Origin: Phymatolithon calcareum
Lineage: Eukaryota > Rhodophyta > Florideophyceae > Hapalidiales
Length of the DNA: 64,000 nucleotides
NCBI GenBank assembly: GCA_977006965.1
Contig: OZ345371.1
Coordinates: forward strand, 2,108,001 to 2,172,000
Direction of reading: 5' to 3'
This document shows positions 62,371 to 64,000 of this stretch, piece after piece. The position numbers were made by a program, and so were the translations under genes. The notes beneath the pieces were generated by a model. The model worked only from the letters and a program-made list of their open reading frames with translations, searched no databases and had not been told where the DNA came from. The first letter of the stretch is position 1. Each line of letters opens with the position of its first letter.

Positions 62371-62422
62371 CTTGGCAGTCGTCACATCTGTGGTAGTACC
62401 ACAGGTGTGACGACTGCCAAGT
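62371..62422. repeat. Near-perfect 52 bp palindrome
   Basis: ACTTGGCAGTCGTCACATCT then GTGGTA, followed by the inverted copy with one mismatch. It lies 31 bp outside the recombinase element. Confidence 0.85.
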
Positions 62423-63830
62423 TGACTGCGTCTAGATAGTCGAATGCTTACAGCAGTCTCTCGAGGACTGGATAGAAATAGTTTACTGCTGAAGGTTCCA
62501 CGGCAGTAGATTGAAGCTGCCAGGACGACTGGAAGTGCCCGACTGTCAGTCATTTTCCAGTTGATCACAAAACTGCTTACATAGTCGCTACAAGGACTGT
62601 TCGCCATGAGAGACTGTCAAAAACAGTCAAAATAGAACTGGTAGAACTGCTTACACTTCAAAAGCCGACGCATCTCAGATTGGATCTCGGGTGATAGATC
62701 ATCCATTGGTGAGCATTGTTCTGAGCGCTTCTGATCATCAAGGGAAGAAGAAAACATTTCTGGTTATTTTTCCATGTTCATTTCAGTCCTTACAGGTTGG
62801 CGCCGAGCAAGACGGAGGATGCCAAGTTAAGCGAACCGATCTTTCTACACTCAGTTGCCGCGTGATTTCCGGGAAATTAGCTCTCAGAATATGGAAGACT
62901 TTCTCTCGCTTCCTATGTCAATCTCTCCGTCATGCCACCAGAGTTCAGAATAGACCCGACTGGTAATCTGAGCAGCGTGGAGGTGGTGGGATTTGCCCAA
63001 GACCGTTATCAAGTACGTTCCTACGACATTCTATCTTCTCCGTGGATGCGATTGTGCGATCCCCGCCAACCCTCTGTACTATCGTGCTGTTCTGGTGTCT
63101 GCTTTCAATGACAGCCTCGGCTATATTAATATAGACACGCGCGCTGGTACTGGATTTAATCGTGCTGTTGTCAAGAAGTCTTTCGGAACTGCCCCGTGAC
63201 CATTCCTTTCTCTTACCAGTGCAGTATTTCCCTCCGCCTATCCCTGGGGGAGCACGGCGCGTAAATCGAACGAAAATCTTGGCGCCAAAAGACCATGATA
63301 GTGTGCCGGCTGAATATGATGCCGCTGCGGTCCTGTGGGTGGACCTGAAAAGTTAGTCGACCCATCAACTTTGGTCCTGCTTTTTCAAGCAATGGGCCGG
63401 ACCCATGGTGCACCGTCCTTCGGACTGGTCCATATCCGGCTCTTGCGCGGTCGATTGCTAGCTCCCAAGGCTAGGACACACGGGAGGTGCTGGATTGACC
63501 GTATATTGCATGACGGTCTATGACCGTGCATCACGTTGTATTGCGGGATGTATCGAATAAGGATTCAACTTTATAGCATACGACAAATAGGCGCGGAAAC
63601 ATTTCTGGATCTAGATTCTTCCATACTCGAGACATGTTCGGTGGCCATTTTTTCACTGGGGACCCGTAGTCCGAATGATAGAAACGCAGGATTCCCAGGA
63701 CGAACGTTTTATAATTGTAAAGCAACATGATATAGCTCCTCGGGACGCGCTAGTCAGAAAAGCGCGTGCGCCGCAGTATGATATGGTCCATCTATCCTTA
63801 CATGGTTGCGGGTAGCAATATAATGAATTC
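62423..63830. other. Unassigned stretch
   Basis: Several ORFs of 60-91 codons on the plus strand (for example 62691-62966 and 62993-63199) show no motif I recognise. GACTG/CAGTC motifs are frequent at 62423-62650. Confidence 0.3.
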
Positions 63831-63980
63831 TATCGAGGAAATTCACTACATGGCCACCAAAAATTGGCAAAATTCACTACATGGCCATCTCTAGCCATAT
63901 CTACTACTCACCCCTAACCAAGAGTACGATCATAACTCACTCTAGCCAAAACTACTACTCATCCGTTTGCCAAAGCAATC
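63831..63980 (+). repeat. Short direct repeats at the window end
   Basis: AAATTCACTACATGGCCA occurs at about 63838 and 63870, followed by CTCTAGCCA-n-CTACTACTCA twice. Probably the edge of a repeat that continues beyond the window. Confidence 0.6.
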
Positions 63981-64000
63981 TATGGGACAGTAAAATTTAT

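Noticed and set aside
62691-63356. A multi-exon host gene after the recombinase element
   Set aside because: The ORFs are short and in different frames, and I could not identify a splice pattern or a domain that links them.

Overview
This is a eukaryotic, transposon-dominated window. I see no bacterial operons, no convincing tRNA or rRNA gene, and almost no host genes. Nearly everything readable belongs to mobile elements: several non-LTR retrotransposon (LINE) lineages, one Copia LTR element, one solo LTR, hAT elements, a pogo-like MITE, a piggyBac-like remnant, and two elements that carry a tyrosine recombinase. Base composition is moderate and the ORFs show no obvious introns. This would suit a gene-poor, intron-poor alga (for example a red alga such as Chondrus) or another protist, but no host housekeeping gene is present to settle it, so the organism assignment is weak.

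Layout. 0-5.4 kb: LINE remnants and the first of two paralogous cysteine-rich membrane protein genes (2693-3859, minus). 5.65-9.02 kb: a 3.4 kb inverted duplication with arms of about 1.55 kb. 9-12.3 kb: degraded LINE and piggyBac-like sequence. 12.6-14.4 kb: a LINE reverse-transcriptase gene split by a 1.07 kb solo LTR. 15.2-23 kb: a nest in which an antisense LINE was entered by another LINE (L-B), which was entered by a hAT element carrying a tyrosine-recombinase remnant; a second hAT entered the same host LINE. 23-25 kb: little that can be identified. 25-30 kb: more LINEs. 30.17-33.3 kb: a diverged duplicate of the 2.15-4.96 kb block with the second cysteine-rich gene (31327-32505). 33.6-36.4 kb: TIR elements. 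36.6-41.8 kb: a nearly full-length but broken LINE (L-G). 42.3-42.7 kb: a G-rich minisatellite. 43.85-56.6 kb: the deepest nest, an antisense LINE (L-A4) split by L-B8 and by a Copia element; L-B8 is itself split by an RNase-H-bearing LINE (L-C1), which has its own MITE and L-B7 insertions. 59.6-62.3 kb: a tyrosine-recombinase element with about 60 bp terminal inverted repeats.

How it fits together. Most insertions can be dated relative to each other because target-site duplications (TSDs) of 13-15 bp (LINE), 8 bp (hAT) or 5 bp (LTR) are visible and the interrupted reading frames rejoin when the insert is removed. The two cysteine-rich genes are the best candidates for host genes. The element at 59.6-62.3 kb is the best candidate for an under-described system. 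Family names such as L-A, L-B, L-C, L-F and L-G are labels used only here.
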